Positions 43,079-52,969 of a stretch of DNA of 64,000 nt are shown here, piece after piece. The DNA is taken from the NCBI GenBank assembly GCA_022652485.1, contig JALCRK010000007.1:22652-86651 (forward strand), written 5' to 3'. The notes under the pieces are model-generated. The model saw only the letters and a program-made list of their open reading frames with translations. It did not search any database and was not told where the DNA came from. Origin of the DNA: Sphingobium sp. GTDB lineage: Bacteria; Pseudomonadota; Alphaproteobacteria; Sphingomonadales; Sphingomonadaceae. Position numbers and translations under genes: made by a program. The first letter of the stretch is position 1. Every line of letters starts with the position of its first letter.

Positions 43079-44008
43079 ATGGCAATCTTCCACCTTTCGG
43101 TCAAAGTCATCAGCCGCGCTTCCGGGCGTAGTGCCGTCGCGGCGGCGGCCTATCGTGGCGGTGAACGGCTGCACGATGAGCGTCTGGATCGCGACCATGA
43201 CTTCACGAATAAATCGGGCGTCGTGCATTCGGAAATTATGCTGCCGGAAAACGCCCCGGAGCATCTTGCCGACCGCGAAAAGCTGTGGAACGCGGTTGAG
43301 GCGGCGGAGGTGCGCAAGGACGCGCAGCTTGCCCGCGAGGTCGAGTTCGCCATTCCGCGCGAGCTTACTCAGCAACAGGGCATCGAACTCGCACGAGATT
43401 TTGCGCAGGCCGAATTCGTCGAGCGCGGCATGATCGCGGATTTGAATGTCCATTGGGACATTGGTCCAGACGGTCAGCCCAAACCCCACGCCCATGTCAT
43501 GCTCACCATGCGCGAGGTCGGCAAAGACGGGTTCGGCGCGAAGGTGCGCGACTGGAACAAGACCGAACTTGTCGAGCAATGGCGTGAACGCTGGGCGGAT
43601 TATGTCAATCAGCGCCTCGCGGAACTCGACATTGATACCCGCATCGATCATCGTTCCTTGCAGGAGCAGGGCATCGACCTGAAAGCACAGGACAAGATCG
43701 GCCCAGCAGTGTCGCGAATGGGCGACCATGGTTTGCAATCTGAGCGCATCGAGCTTCATCGCGAGATTGCCCGCAATAATGGCGAGAAGATCATTGCAAA
43801 CCCGGCGCTCGCGCTTGACGCGATCACCCATAACCAAGCGACATTTACAGCGCGCGATCTTGCCATGTTCGCGCATCGCCATTCGGATGGCAAAGAGCAG
43901 TTCGATCAGGTGCTGAGCGCCGTGCGCACATTGCCAGATTTGATCGCGCTGGGGAGAGACGGGCACGGGGCCGTGATCTTCTCAGCAAAAGCGATGTGCT
44001 GGTCATAG
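43079..44008 (+). pseudogene. traA: TraA relaxase (MOB-Q), N-terminal part, cut before the helicase
   Basis: MobA/MobL relaxase domain intact: MAIFHLSVKVISRASGRSAV, catalytic Tyr25 in AAAAYRGGER, and the metal-binding PHAHVMLTMRE motif. Homology runs to about residue 295 (LIALGRDG). The frame then shifts and stops 13 residues later. The following reading frame resumes at the Walker B region of the helicase, so a segment of roughly 100-150 residues containing Walker A (GxAGTGKS) has been deleted. Nicking activity might survive in this fragment, but the full-length relaxase-helicase cannot be made. Confidence 0.85.
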
Positions 44009-45654
44009 ATGAAGCAGGCATGGTTGGCACGCGCCAGATGGAGCGCGTGTTGTCCCATGCCCAGGAAGCCGGGGCAAAGGTGGTGCTGGTCGGCGATCCG
44101 CAACAGTTGCAGGCGATTGAGGCCGGTGCAGCGTTCCGATCCATCGCGGAGCAGGTCGGCAGTATTGAGATTACTGACATTCGCCGTCAGCGCGATGACT
44201 GGCAGCGCGATGCCACCCGTCATCTGGTCACGAGCAGAACTGGCGAAGCGCTCACCGCCTATCGCGAGCGTGGGATGGTCCATGTTGCCGATACCCGCGA
44301 AGCCGCGCGCGGCGCATTGATCGACCGCTGGGATAGTGAACGGCGGTCTAATCCCGATGCCAGCCGCATCATTCTCACCCATACCAATGACGAAGTGAAG
44401 GCGCTTAACGAAGCCGCCCGTGATCGACTGCGCGTCCATGGCGCATTGGGCGGCGACGTCCCTCTCAAAGTCGAGCGCGGCGACCGGACCTTTGCCGAGA
44501 ATGATCGGGTAATGTTCCTGAAGAACGAACGCGGGCTTGGGGTGAAGAACGGTACGCTGGGAACGGTAGAGCAGGTCAACGAAAAGAGCATGACGGTGCG
44601 TACCGACGATGGCCGCAGGGTCGGTTTTGATCTGAAGGGCTATAGCAGCATCGATCATGGCTATGCCGCCACGATCCACAAAGCACAGGGCATGACAGTG
44701 GATCGCACCCATGTTCTCGCCACACCCGGCACGGATAGCCATAGTGCCTATGTCGGGCTGTCCCGCCACCGCGACGGGGTGCAGGTCCATTATGGCAAGG
44801 ATGATTTTGCCGATGCGGGTAAACTCACGCGCGCCCTATCGCGCGAACGCGGCAAGGATATGGCCAGCGATCATAGCCCCAAGCAGGAACGCAACCCAGT
44901 GCAGCAGTTCGCCGAACGGCGCGGTATCACGTTCCGCGAGCGGATTACCGAGGTGGCCAAACAGATCGTCCCGGAAAAGGTGCGTGGCATGTTCGACAGG
45001 TTCCGGCCCAAGGAGCAGGCACCCGAACGTGCAGCGGGTATGTTCGCAAACTTCCGTCCCCAATCCCACAGGCCGGAAGGCGAGCAGCAGACCCGTGCCT
45101 CCGATCTACGTCGTGCGGTGGAACGCTATGCCCGTGCTGTCGTCGACATTGGGCGCATGAAAGGTCGGGGCTTGCCCGTGCTGCCGCATCAACGTGAGGC
45201 GCTGGACAAGGCGCGCACGGGGTTGGATGCCGTCCGGCCCCATGCTGTTGCCGATCTGAAGAGCGCATTCCAACGGCAACCTGAGCTTGTCCAGGAGGCC
45301 GCCGGAGGGCGAACCCAAGCCGCCATGCAGTCAATGCAGTTGGAAGCCGAAATCCGCAGCGATCCCTTCCAGCGCGCCGACCGCTTTGTCGAAGGCTGGC
45401 AGCAGTTGAAGCACCACCGCGAGGAGTTGCAGCGCGATGGTAACAGCAAGGGCGCACGGAAGGTCGGCGAGCATATGGCGGTCATGGCCAAAAGTCTGGA
45501 GCGCGATCCGCAGATGGAATCAGTGCTGCACGACCATGCCCACAAGCTGGACCTGTCGCTACCGCCCATGCGCGAGCGTGGCAGCGGCATATCGCATGAG
45601 CTTGTCCAGTCACTTGGGCTGGAGCGAGGCCGCAGTCTTTGCATGAGCAGATAG
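43996..45654 (+). pseudogene. traA: TraA C-terminal helicase part, lacking Walker A
   Basis: Starts in frame at DVLVIDEAGMVGTRQMERVL (Walker B, motif II) and continues with the remaining RecD/TraI-like helicase motifs: VVLVGDPQQLQAIEAG, HGYAATIHKAQGMTVDRTHV, AYVGLSRHRDGV. A long charged coiled-coil tail to residue 550 follows. The nucleotide-binding P-loop is absent. The out-of-frame overlap with the N-terminal fragment (43996-44008) marks the deletion joint near 43970-43985. Followed at nine bases by the DUF6118 gene. Confidence 0.85.
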
Positions 45655-45663
45655 GAGAAACCA

Positions 45664-46404
45664 ATGAACCACGATAATGATGAGAAGGATGTTGATCTGC
45701 TGGCACTTGCCGAGCCACAGCAGCCTCCCGATCCAGCGGCGCAGGCATTTGCACAGCTACGAGGGGAAGTTGCGCTTTTGCGCCGCGCGGTCGAGCAACT
45801 GGCGTCAGAACGCGCCGACATCGTGCTACCCGATTACAGCGCCACGCTCGGCAAGATCGCGCTTACCTTGGGCGAGATCGGCGGGGATATGCAGCAGATG
45901 GCGCAAAGCCCGGCACTTGAGGTTGCGCCGGAATCACTGGCACAACGGATTGATGCAGCAGCCCAAGCCGCACGGCGTACCGATCATGCGGCGCAAATCG
46001 ATGCGCGTGAACGGCTCGACAGGGCAACAACCGACATGCGCCAGATCATCGGCACCGTCCGCACCCGCGACGAGCAGCGCCACCGCCTTGCCTGGGTGGG
46101 CGGCGGCGCGCTGCTCGCGGGGATGATGCTATGGTCGTTCATTCCGGGCATGATCGCCCGATCTGCTCCGTCTTCATGGAATTGGCCAGAAGGCATGGCA
46201 GCACACATGATGCGGGAACCCACGCTTTGGGATGCGGGCGTTCATTTGATGCAAGCTGGTAATCCAGAAGCCTGGAATAGCATCACCCGTGCCGCCGACA
46301 TCGCGCGCGCGAACAGTGACAGCATTGTCGCCTGTGAACGCAAGGCCACCAAGGCCAGGCAGCCCGTGCGATGCACGATCAGGATTGAACCAATGCCATC
46401 TTAA
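45664..46404 (+). CDS. DUF6118-like membrane protein downstream of traA
   Basis: 246 residues, ATG with AGGAGA upstream. A helical, Gln-rich N-terminal half (AFAQLRGEVALLRRAVEQLA, coiled-coil) is followed by one transmembrane segment (WVGGGALLAGMMLWSFIPGM, residues 139-159) and a C-terminal soluble domain. This gene regularly follows traA on sphingomonad plasmids and ICEs. Its role in transfer is unknown. Intact. Confidence 0.78.
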   Translation: MNHDNDEKDVDLLALAEPQQPPDPAAQAFAQLRGEVALLRRAVEQLASERADIVLPDYSATLGKIALTLGEIGGDMQQMAQSPALEVAPESLAQRIDAAAQAARRTDHAAQIDARERLDRATTDMRQIIGTVRTRDEQRHRLAWVGGGALLAGMMLWSFIPGMIARSAPSSWNWPEGMAAHMMREPTLWDAGVHLMQAGNPEAWNSITRAADIARANSDSIVACERKATKARQPVRCTIRIEPMPS

Positions 46405-46814
46405 TGGCGAAACCGGCACATCCGTGCCTCACCCCTTGCAGGGAGTACGTCGACCGATGCAGGCCGACAGATGACGACAGACTGGTTGAACCCGGAACCG
46501 GCATGAAATGCGAATCACAATCAGAAGTCGGCTACAGAGGAAGGATTTTAGCGCCACCGGCAACCTGGGCAGCAGCCAACAGGTCGCACGATATGAAAAG
46601 CCGTTGCTCCGGTCATTGCAGATTCTTCGCTAGCCCAACCGTCCGCACGCTTGTCTGCGTATCCTTATCCATTCGCCGCCGTTCCCCTGTCTTTGCTGCC
46701 GTGGCCGCGACTGGCGCTTCGCGGCACCTTAAAGGTACTTGTGTGCGGGGAAAGCATCGCCACAATCCGGTTCAGGGGGAGCCATTGACCGTCACCGAAA
46801 GGAAGACCATCCCT
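46405..46814. other. intergenic region before alpA
   Basis: No supported gene. The open frame running into alpA from 46404 has no family similarity. The last 30 bases contain GGGGGAGCC and a plausible start region for alpA (AAAGGAAGACCATCCCT). Confidence 0.4.
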
Positions 46815-47021
46815 ATGAATGCCACCGACCGCATCCTTCGCCTGCCGACCGTCCTGTCCCGCACCGGGCTCTCGCGCTCGACCCTTTATCGCATAATCGC
46901 CGAGGGCACGTTCCCCCGCCAAATCCAGATCAGCATCCATGGCGCCGGATGGTATGAGTCCGAGATCAACACATGGATCGCGGACCCTGTGCATTACGGA
47001 CGGGAGCAGAGGGCAGGCTGA
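46815..47021 (+). CDS. AlpA-family excisionase/regulator
   Basis: 68 residues from ATG 46815, preceded by AAGGAAG. MerR-like HTH of the AlpA type: RILRLPTVLSRTGLSRSTLY, RIIAEGTFPRQIQI, GWYESEINTWIADP. AlpA proteins switch on or assist excision of P4-type islands. The gene is convergent with, and directly adjacent to, the integrase stop (47022). Confidence 0.88.
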   Translation: MNATDRILRLPTVLSRTGLSRSTLYRIIAEGTFPRQIQISIHGAGWYESEINTWIADPVHYGREQRAG

Positions 47022-47912
47022 TCAGCCTGCTTTCCTACCAGCTTTGGCGAACGCACCTTTCACGACTTTGTTACTGTTCCGCAATCCATCCAGATAATCA
47101 GACCAGTGTTGCATCATGCGAACCCGTTCATCCCAATATTCGCCGCGCGTGTAGGCACGGCGCACGGCGTTGTTATCGGTGTGGGCAAGCTGGCGCTCGA
47201 TGGCATCGGCATGCCATAGTCCCATCTCGTTGAGCAACGTCGCGGCCATGGCCCGAAAACCATGGCCAGTCATCTCATCCTGAGCATAGCCTAGCCGTCG
47301 CAGCGCGGCATTGATCGTGTTTTCCGACATGGGCCGCTTGGCTGAGCGCAGCGACGGGAAGATATAGCTGCTGAGGCCACTGTCCGTCTCGATTGACGAA
47401 AGGATATCGAGAGCTTGGACTGAGAGGGGGACGTTATGGACCCTACGCATCTTGGTCTTATGCGGCGGGATCGTCCACACGGCCTTGTCGAAGTCAATAT
47501 CCGACCACTCGGCAAAACGCAGCTCGCCGGGGCGCACAAATACATGCGGTAACAATCGCAGCGCTGCATGGGTACTGGCATGGCCTTCGAAGCCCTCAAT
47601 GGCGCGCAGCAGTGCGCCAGCCTCATTCGGCGTAGTGATCGCTGCCCGGTGGGTGGGCTTGGCCGCAATCAGCGCGCCACGCAGGTCCGCCGCCGCATCG
47701 CGTTCGGCGCGGGCCGTAGCGATGCCATAGCGGAACACCTGGCTACAGGTGCTCCGCAGCCGCTTCGCGGTCTCATAGCGGCCCCTGTTCTCCATCTTGC
47801 GGAGCATCAGCAGCAGTTCCTGCGCAGTGATCGCGGTGATCGGACGGCTGCCAAGCGAAGGATAGGTAAACTCCAGCAGCCAACGCAGCTTTTTCATCGT
47901 CGCACTTGGCAA
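47022..47912 (-). pseudogene. int: P4-type tyrosine integrase, catalytic part (downstream of frameshift)
   Basis: Contains the core-binding and catalytic domains: LRWLLEFTYPSLGSRPI, HVFVRPGELRFAEWSDID (first catalytic Arg), HKTKMRRVHNVPLS, the HGFRAMAATLLNE box (His-x-x-Arg) and the Tyr in NNAVRRAYTRGEYWDERV. The arm-binding N-terminus lies in a different frame upstream. The catalytic residues are all present, but the protein is split, probably by a small deletion at about 47895-47910 between short AAGTGCGA-like repeats. Confidence 0.86.
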
Positions 47913-48234
47913 TCCATTCTTCGGCTACGGCTTTGAAAATGTTAGCAGCGGCTACAGTTGCGGCAATGCGGTCGAGCTTAACCTTCGCGGAAGGATCATC
48001 GCCTTTGGCGAGAACCTTGCGGGCAGCATCGCGCTGTTCACGCGCCTCGGCAAGGCCAGTATCGGGCCACACCCCAAACGCCAGCGTCTTCTGCTTGCCC
48101 AAATAGCGATAGTTCATGCGCCAGTAGCGACCGCCCGCTGGCGTCACCAGCAGGAACAGCCCATCGCTATCGGTGAGCTTGTAGGGCTTGTCCCGACCCT
48201 TCGCCGCTCTAATTGCCACTACCGAAAGACCCAT
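47773..48234 (-). pseudogene. int: P4-type integrase, N-terminal part (upstream of frameshift)
   Basis: Starts ATG 48234: GLSVVAIRAAKGRDKPYKL, DGLFLLVTPAGGRYWRMNYR, TLAFGVWPDTGLAEAREQRD, the DUF4102 arm-binding domain of P4-like integrases. Homology ends near AEEWIAK (about 47900); the rest of this open frame to 47773 is out-of-register translation. The gene reads away from tRNA-Glu, the usual arrangement for islands inserted in the 3' end of a tRNA gene. Confidence 0.85.
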
Positions 48235-48277
48235 GATGGTATCTCCAATCCAGAGGCTGGGATATGCCATCAAATAA

Positions 48278-48294
48278 ACCATCACTATGATGGT
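48278..48294 (+). repeat. inverted and direct repeats upstream of the integrase
   Basis: ACCATC-actat-GATGGT (48278-48294), with a further copy of the element (C/T)ATGATGGTAT at 48232-48242 over the integrase start and at 48286-48296. These are likely binding sites for the integrase or AlpA near the attachment site. Confidence 0.5.
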
Positions 48295-48396
48295 ATGTGG
48301 TGATATGCAGCCAGTCCGATTGGGACGATTATACCATAAAAATCATTGGAAAACAGCCGTTTTTGAGCCGTCATGGCATCCGCTGGGAAGCGAATT

Positions 48397-48471
48397 TGGT
48401 GACCCCTACGGGAATCGAACCCGTGTTTCAGCCGTGAGAGGGCCGCGTCCTGACCGCTAGACGAAGGGGCC
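48397..48471 (-). tRNA. tRNA-Glu (anticodon CUC), island attachment gene
   Basis: 75 bases on the minus strand, including an encoded CCA. Acceptor stem GGCCCCU / AGGGGUC, T-arm with GGUUCGAUUCC, and an anticodon loop CUCUCAC giving anticodon CUC. The 3' end faces the integrase gene, so the attachment site is expected in the T-arm/acceptor half. I did not spot a second copy of that 3' half in the window, so the other end of the island is probably to the left. Confidence 0.93.
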
Positions 48472-48597
48472 GTTCATCGGGCGGGCGGGCCGCCGCGTGA
48501 AGCGAGAGCGCGCCTTAACCGCTTGGGCTCCGATAATCAAGTGCCGCGATGACGGCTTTGCTTGACGCATGTCGATCACTCTCCCTAAGCTCCGGCG

Positions 48598-49890
48598 ATG
48601 TGGAAAATCTGGATTGTGGCGGTGGCGGCGATGATGGTGGCAGGAGCGGACGGTGCACGGGCCGACAGCCTCTCAAACAGTGTGCGCGCTGATCTGCCAT
48701 CGCTATTGTATCTCTATCATGATCTGCATCGTCACCCGGAGCTTTCGGGCAAGGAGACCCGCACGGCGGCCTTGCTGGCGGAGCAGATGGGCGTGCTTGG
48801 GTTCAAGGTGACGACGGGTGTGGGTGGCACCGGCGTGGTTGCCGTGATGGAAAACGGTTCCGGTCCGGTCATCCTGCTGCGGACGGACATGGATGCGCTG
48901 CCCGTCAGCGAGGCGACCGGCGTTTCCTATGCCAGCGTCGAGCCGGGAGTGATGCACGCCTGCGGGCATGACATTCACATGGCGAGCTGGATCGGCGCGG
49001 CGCGGCGCCTGTCTTCCATGAAAGGCCTATGGTCCGGCACGCTGGTGATGATCGCCCAGCCCGCCGAGGAAACCGGCAGCGGTGCGAAGGCGATGCTGGA
49101 GGATGGCCTCTTCACCCGCTTCCCCAGGCCCGAAGCCGCGATCGCGTTTCACGATGCGGCGGATATGCCTGCGGGGACGATCGGCTATTCGCCGGGCAAC
49201 ACCTTTGCCAATGTCGATTCCGTGGATATTCTCGTGCGCGGTGTGGGCGGGCATGGCGCCTATCCGCATAACACCCGCGATCCGGTCGTGCTGGCGGCGA
49301 AGATTGTGCTGGCGTTGCAGACCATCGTGGCGCGCGAGGTCGATCCGCAGGATGCGGCGGTGATTACCGTGGGACGGGTCGAGGGCGGCACCAAGCGCAA
49401 TGTCATCCCCAGCGCGGTGAAGCTGGAGCTGACCGTGCGGAGCTATTCGCCGGACACGCGGGAAAAACTGCTTGCAGCGATCGAGCGCGTCGCAAGGGGG
49501 GAGGCGATTGCGTCGGGTATGCCGGAGGATCGTATGCCGATCGTCAGTCAGGCGGAAGGGCCGGTGCCCGCCACAGTCAACACCGAGCCGCTCACCGCGC
49601 GGGTCATTTCCGTGTTCGAGCAGCGCTTCGGCGACCGGGTGAAGCGCCGCCCGCCGACGATGGCGGCGGAGGATTTCGGCCGTTTCCGCACGGGCGACAA
49701 GGCCGGGATCCAGAGCCTGTTGTTCTGGGTAGGCGGGGTGTCGCAGGAGAAATGGGATGCGGCTGGAGGCGATGCGGCCAAGCTGCCCTCGCTGCACAGC
49801 CCGTTGTGGGCGCCGGACCCGGAGCCGACCATTGCGACGGCCACCGAGGCGATGACCGCCGCCGCGCTGGAGCTGTTGAAAAAGCGCTGA
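48598..49890 (+). CDS. secreted M20D-family amidohydrolase
   Basis: 430 residues with a signal peptide (to about residue 22, GARAD). M20 metal ligands: LLRTDMDALPV (Asp), MHACGHDIHMA (Cys-Gly-His), IAQPAEETGSGAKAML (Glu pair), AIAFHDAADMP (His) and LHSPLWAPD near the end. This is the IAA-amino-acid/hippurate hydrolase branch (M20D), which hydrolyses N-acyl amino acids. It is the first gene of the undisturbed chromosome after tRNA-Glu. Periplasmic by its signal. Confidence 0.9.
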   Translation: MWKIWIVAVAAMMVAGADGARADSLSNSVRADLPSLLYLYHDLHRHPELSGKETRTAALLAEQMGVLGFKVTTGVGGTGVVAVMENGSGPVILLRTDMDALPVSEATGVSYASVEPGVMHACGHDIHMASWIGAARRLSSMKGLWSGTLVMIAQPAEETGSGAKAMLEDGLFTRFPRPEAAIAFHDAADMPAGTIGYSPGNTFANVDSVDILVRGVGGHGAYPHNTRDPVVLAAKIVLALQTIVAREVDPQDAAVITVGRVEGGTKRNVIPSAVKLELTVRSYSPDTREKLLAAIERVARGEAIASGMPEDRMPIVSQAEGPVPATVNTEPLTARVISVFEQRFGDRVKRRPPTMAAEDFGRFRTGDKAGIQSLLFWVGGVSQEKWDAAGGDAAKLPSLHSPLWAPDPEPTIATATEAMTAAALELLKKR

Positions 49891-49894
49891 GGCG

Positions 49895-50383
49895 CTAACC
49901 GACCAGCGCTGGCGCTATGGCAGCGCACAGCGCCTCCAGTCCCGCAATGTCCTCCGCGTCGAAGCGGGCGGGCAGGGGGCTGTCGAGGTCCAGCACGGCG
50001 AGCAGTCCACCGTCATGCACCAGAGGCACCACGATTTCCGATGCCGAGGCGGCGTCGCAGGCGATATGGCCGGGGAAGGCGTGGACATCGGCGACGCATT
50101 GCGTCTCGCGCGTCTGCGCCGCCGTGCCGCACACGCCCTTGCCGAGCGGGATGCGGATGCAGGCGGCCTTGCCCTGAAACGGCCCGAGCACCAGCTCATC
50201 GCCGATCAACCGATAAAAGCCGGCCCAGTTGAGATCGGGTAGATAGTGCCAGACGAGCGCCGCGACATTCGCCATATTGGCGATGGCGTCGGTCTCGCCT
50301 TCCGTCACCGCCAGCGCCGCCGCGCGCAGATCGGCATAGAGCGTGGCCTTGTCGTCCGCGTGCTCCGGCGCGAAATCGAACAT
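49895..50383 (-). CDS. msrC: GAF-domain free methionine-R-sulfoxide reductase
   Basis: 162 residues, single GAF domain: LNWAGFYRLIGDELVLGPFQG, then three family cysteines in ACIRIPLGKGVCGTAA and TQCVADVHAFPGHIACD, and LDLDSPLPARFDAED. This is the fRMsr (YebR/MsrC) signature; the enzyme reduces free Met-R-sulfoxide with thioredoxin. It lies three bases after the DAHP synthase stop, in the same direction. Confidence 0.9.
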   Translation of the reverse strand: MFDFAPEHADDKATLYADLRAAALAVTEGETDAIANMANVAALVWHYLPDLNWAGFYRLIGDELVLGPFQGKAACIRIPLGKGVCGTAAQTRETQCVADVHAFPGHIACDAASASEIVVPLVHDGGLLAVLDLDSPLPARFDAEDIAGLEALCAAIAPALVG

Positions 50384-50386
50384 GGC

Positions 50387-51763
50387 TCAGGCGGCCGCTT
50401 TTCTGCGCTCCGCCAGCTCGTCGTTCAGCATCTCGGCGAGCAGGAACGCCAGCTCCAGCGACTGCGCGGCGTTGAGGCGCGGATCGCAATGGGTGTGGTA
50501 GCGGTCCGCCAGCCCCTCGTCGCTGATCGCGATCGCGCCGCCGGTGCATTCGGTGACGTTCTGGCCGGTCATCTCGGCATGGATGCCGCCGCCGAAGCTG
50601 CCTTCCGCGCGATGCACGGCGAAGAAGCCGCGCACTTCGGCGAGGATGCGCTCGAACGGCCGCGTCTTGTATCCGCTTGCCGCCTTGATGACGTTGCCGT
50701 GCATCGGGTCGCACGACCACAGCACCGGGTGGCCTTCCTTCATCACCGCGCGCACGAGCTTGGGCAGCCCGGCCTCGATCTTGTCATGGCCATAGCGGGT
50801 GATGAGGGTGATGCGGCCCTCCTTGCGATCAGGGTTCAGCACATCGAGCAGGCGGAGGAGCGCGTCCGGCTCCAGGCTTGGGCCGCACTTCATGCCGATC
50901 GGATTGCCGATGCCGCGCAGGAACTCGACATGCGCCGAGCCTTCGAAGCGCGTGCGGTCGCCGATCCACAGCATGTGTGCCGAGGTGTCGTACCAGCCGC
51001 CGGTCAGGCTGTCCTGCCGGGTCAGCGCCTGCTCATAGGGAAGCAGCAGCGCCTCGTGGCTGGTGTAGAAGCTGGTGGACTTCAACTGTGGTACGGTCTC
51101 GGCATCGATGCCGCAGGCCTTCATGAAATCGAGTGCCTCGCCGATCCGGTCCGCCATCTGCGCGAATTTCTTCGCCCAGGGGCTGCGGCCCATATAATCG
51201 AGCGTCCAGCGGTGCACCTGGTGCAGGTTGGCATAGCCGCCTTGAGCGAAGGCGCGCAGCAGATTGAGCGTGGCGGCGGACTGGTTGTACGCCTGCACCA
51301 TGCGCTGCGGGTTCGGCTCGCGGCCTTCCGCCGTGAACGCGATATCGTTGATGATGTCGCCGCGATAGCTTGGCAGCTCCTGCTCGCCGATCGTCTCGGT
51401 CGGCGCGGAGCGGGGCTTGGCGAACTGGCCCGCCATGCGGCCCACCTTCACGATCGGCAGCTTGGAGGCGAAGGTCAGCACCACCGCCATCTGGAGCAGC
51501 ACGCGGAAGGTGTCGCGGATGTTGTTGGGGTGAAACTCGGCAAAGCTCTCGGCGCAGTCGCCACCCTGAAGCAGGAATGCCTCGCCGCGCTGCACGGCGG
51601 CCAGATCCTCAGTCAGCGCGCGCGATTCGCCCGCGAACACCAGCGGGGGATAGCTCGACAGCTGCTGCTCCGCTGCGGCAAGCGCCGCCGCATCGTTATA
51701 GGTGGGCATTTGCAGCCCTTCATGGCTGCGCCAGCTTTCCGGCTTCCAGTTCGCCACCGCCAC
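50387..51763 (-). CDS. class II 3-deoxy-7-phosphoheptulonate (DAHP) synthase
   Basis: First step of the shikimate pathway (PEP + erythrose 4-phosphate). 458 residues, plant/Mycobacterium-like class [10 protein letters not shown] and [10 protein letters not shown] at the start, [14 protein letters not shown] (metal Cys), [34 protein letters not shown] [30 protein letters not shown] and [17 protein letters not shown]. Start GTG 51763 is chosen because CAGGAG precedes it and relatives begin with a short NW..SWR N-terminus; the open frame extends further upstream. Divergent from hemH. Confidence 0.93.
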   Translation of the reverse strand: MAVANWKPESWRSHEGLQMPTYNDAAALAAAEQQLSSYPPLVFAGESRALTEDLAAVQRGEAFLLQGGDCAESFAEFHPNNIRDTFRVLLQMAVVLTFASKLPIVKVGRMAGQFAKPRSAPTETIGEQELPSYRGDIINDIAFTAEGREPNPQRMVQAYNQSAATLNLLRAFAQGGYANLHQVHRWTLDYMGRSPWAKKFAQMADRIGEALDFMKACGIDAETVPQLKSTSFYTSHEALLLPYEQALTRQDSLTGGWYDTSAHMLWIGDRTRFEGSAHVEFLRGIGNPIGMKCGPSLEPDALLRLLDVLNPDRKEGRITLITRYGHDKIEAGLPKLVRAVMKEGHPVLWSCDPMHGNVIKAASGYKTRPFERILAEVRGFFAVHRAEGSFGGGIHAEMTGQNVTECTGGAIAISDEGLADRYHTHCDPRLNAAQSLELAFLLAEMLNDELAERRKAAA

Positions 51764-51921
51764 TTGTCTTGCTCCTGCTTTCGCGCCGCTCCGGCCCACC
51801 CAAAGAGGCAGAGTCGGCGGACTGTCCCTATGGGCATCGCGCCGCGCAATGGCAAGAGCTTGCGCACCGGGAAAACCATGCCTAGGGTGGCAGCGACGCC
51901 ATTCGGATTGTTGCACCCTCC

Positions 51922-52950
51922 ATGACTTCTGGCCTTCCTGGTCGCCCCGCAGATCATCCTCCGATTGCCAGCCGCAAGGTCGGCGTGCTGCTGGTCAATC
52001 TCGGCACACCGGATGCCCCCACTCCGGCGGCGGTGAAGCGCTATCTTGCCGAGTTCCTGTCCGACCGGCGGGTGGTGGAGATCCCGCCGCTCGTCTGGCA
52101 GCCGATATTGCGCGGCATCATCCTCAATACGCGGCCGAAGAAATCCGCTCACGCCTATCAGCAGGTGTGGACAAGTGAAGGCTCTCCGCTTGCGGCGCAT
52201 ACTCGCGCAGCGGCGGAACGGCTGGGTGCGGTGCTGGCGGGAGAGGGCGTGCTGGTCGACTGGGCGATGCGCTATGGCAACCCGTCGATCGCGAGCAAAT
52301 TGGCGGCGATGAAGGCGGCGGGGTGCGAGCGCATCCTGTTCGCGCCGCTCTATCCGCACTATAGCGGCGCGACGACTGCGAGCGCGATGGATGGGCTGGG
52401 CGCGGCATTGAAAGCCATGCGCTGGCAACCGGCGATCCGCACCCTGCCGCCATATTACGACCACCCGGCCTATATCGGCGCACTGGCGGCGGATGCGCGG
52501 CGGCACCTCGCGCAACTGGGCGCGAAGCCGGATGCGCTGCTGCTCACATTTCATGGTATGCCGGAGCGCACGCTGCATCTCGGCGATCCCTATCATTGCC
52601 ATTGCGTCAAGACCGCGCGGCTGCTGGCCGAGGCACTTGAAAATGATATCGCCGGGCCGATCGAGATGAGCTTCCAGTCCCGCTTCGGCCGGGCGAAGTG
52701 GCTCGAACCCTCGACCGAACACAAGCTCGCCGAGCTGGCGCAGCGGGGCGTCAAAACCCTCGCCGTGATGGCGCCGGGCTTCTCTGCCGATTGTCTTGAA
52801 ACGCTGGAAGAGATCGCCCTGCGCGGCCGCGATATATTTCTCGCCCATATGGGTGAGACTTTGGTCTACCTCCCTTGTTTGAACGCGGGAGATGAGGCAA
52901 TCAGTTTTTATGGACGGCTGCTTCGCGACGAGCTGGGCGGCTGGATCTGA
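51922..52950 (+). CDS. hemH: ferrochelatase
   Basis: 342 residues. [28 protein letters not shown] at the start, [24 protein letters not shown] (catalytic His) and [33 protein letters not shown] (Glu). Inserts Fe2+ into protoporphyrin IX in the last step of heme synthesis. The start is about 158 bases from the divergent DAHP synthase start. Intact. Confidence 0.95.
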   Translation: MTSGLPGRPADHPPIASRKVGVLLVNLGTPDAPTPAAVKRYLAEFLSDRRVVEIPPLVWQPILRGIILNTRPKKSAHAYQQVWTSEGSPLAAHTRAAAERLGAVLAGEGVLVDWAMRYGNPSIASKLAAMKAAGCERILFAPLYPHYSGATTASAMDGLGAALKAMRWQPAIRTLPPYYDHPAYIGALAADARRHLAQLGAKPDALLLTFHGMPERTLHLGDPYHCHCVKTARLLAEALENDIAGPIEMSFQSRFGRAKWLEPSTEHKLAELAQRGVKTLAVMAPGFSADCLETLEEIALRGRDIFLAHMGETLVYLPCLNAGDEAISFYGRLLRDELGGWI

Positions 52951-52969
52951 GCACGGAGGGAGAGTGAAC

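Noticed and set aside
46404..46814. N-terminal extension of alpA to 46404
   Set aside because: No similarity upstream of the AlpA HTH; the ATG at 46815 has a better ribosome binding site.
50246..51925. 559-codon open frame opposite the DAHP synthase
   Set aside because: Shadow of a strongly conserved enzyme; no recognisable domain.
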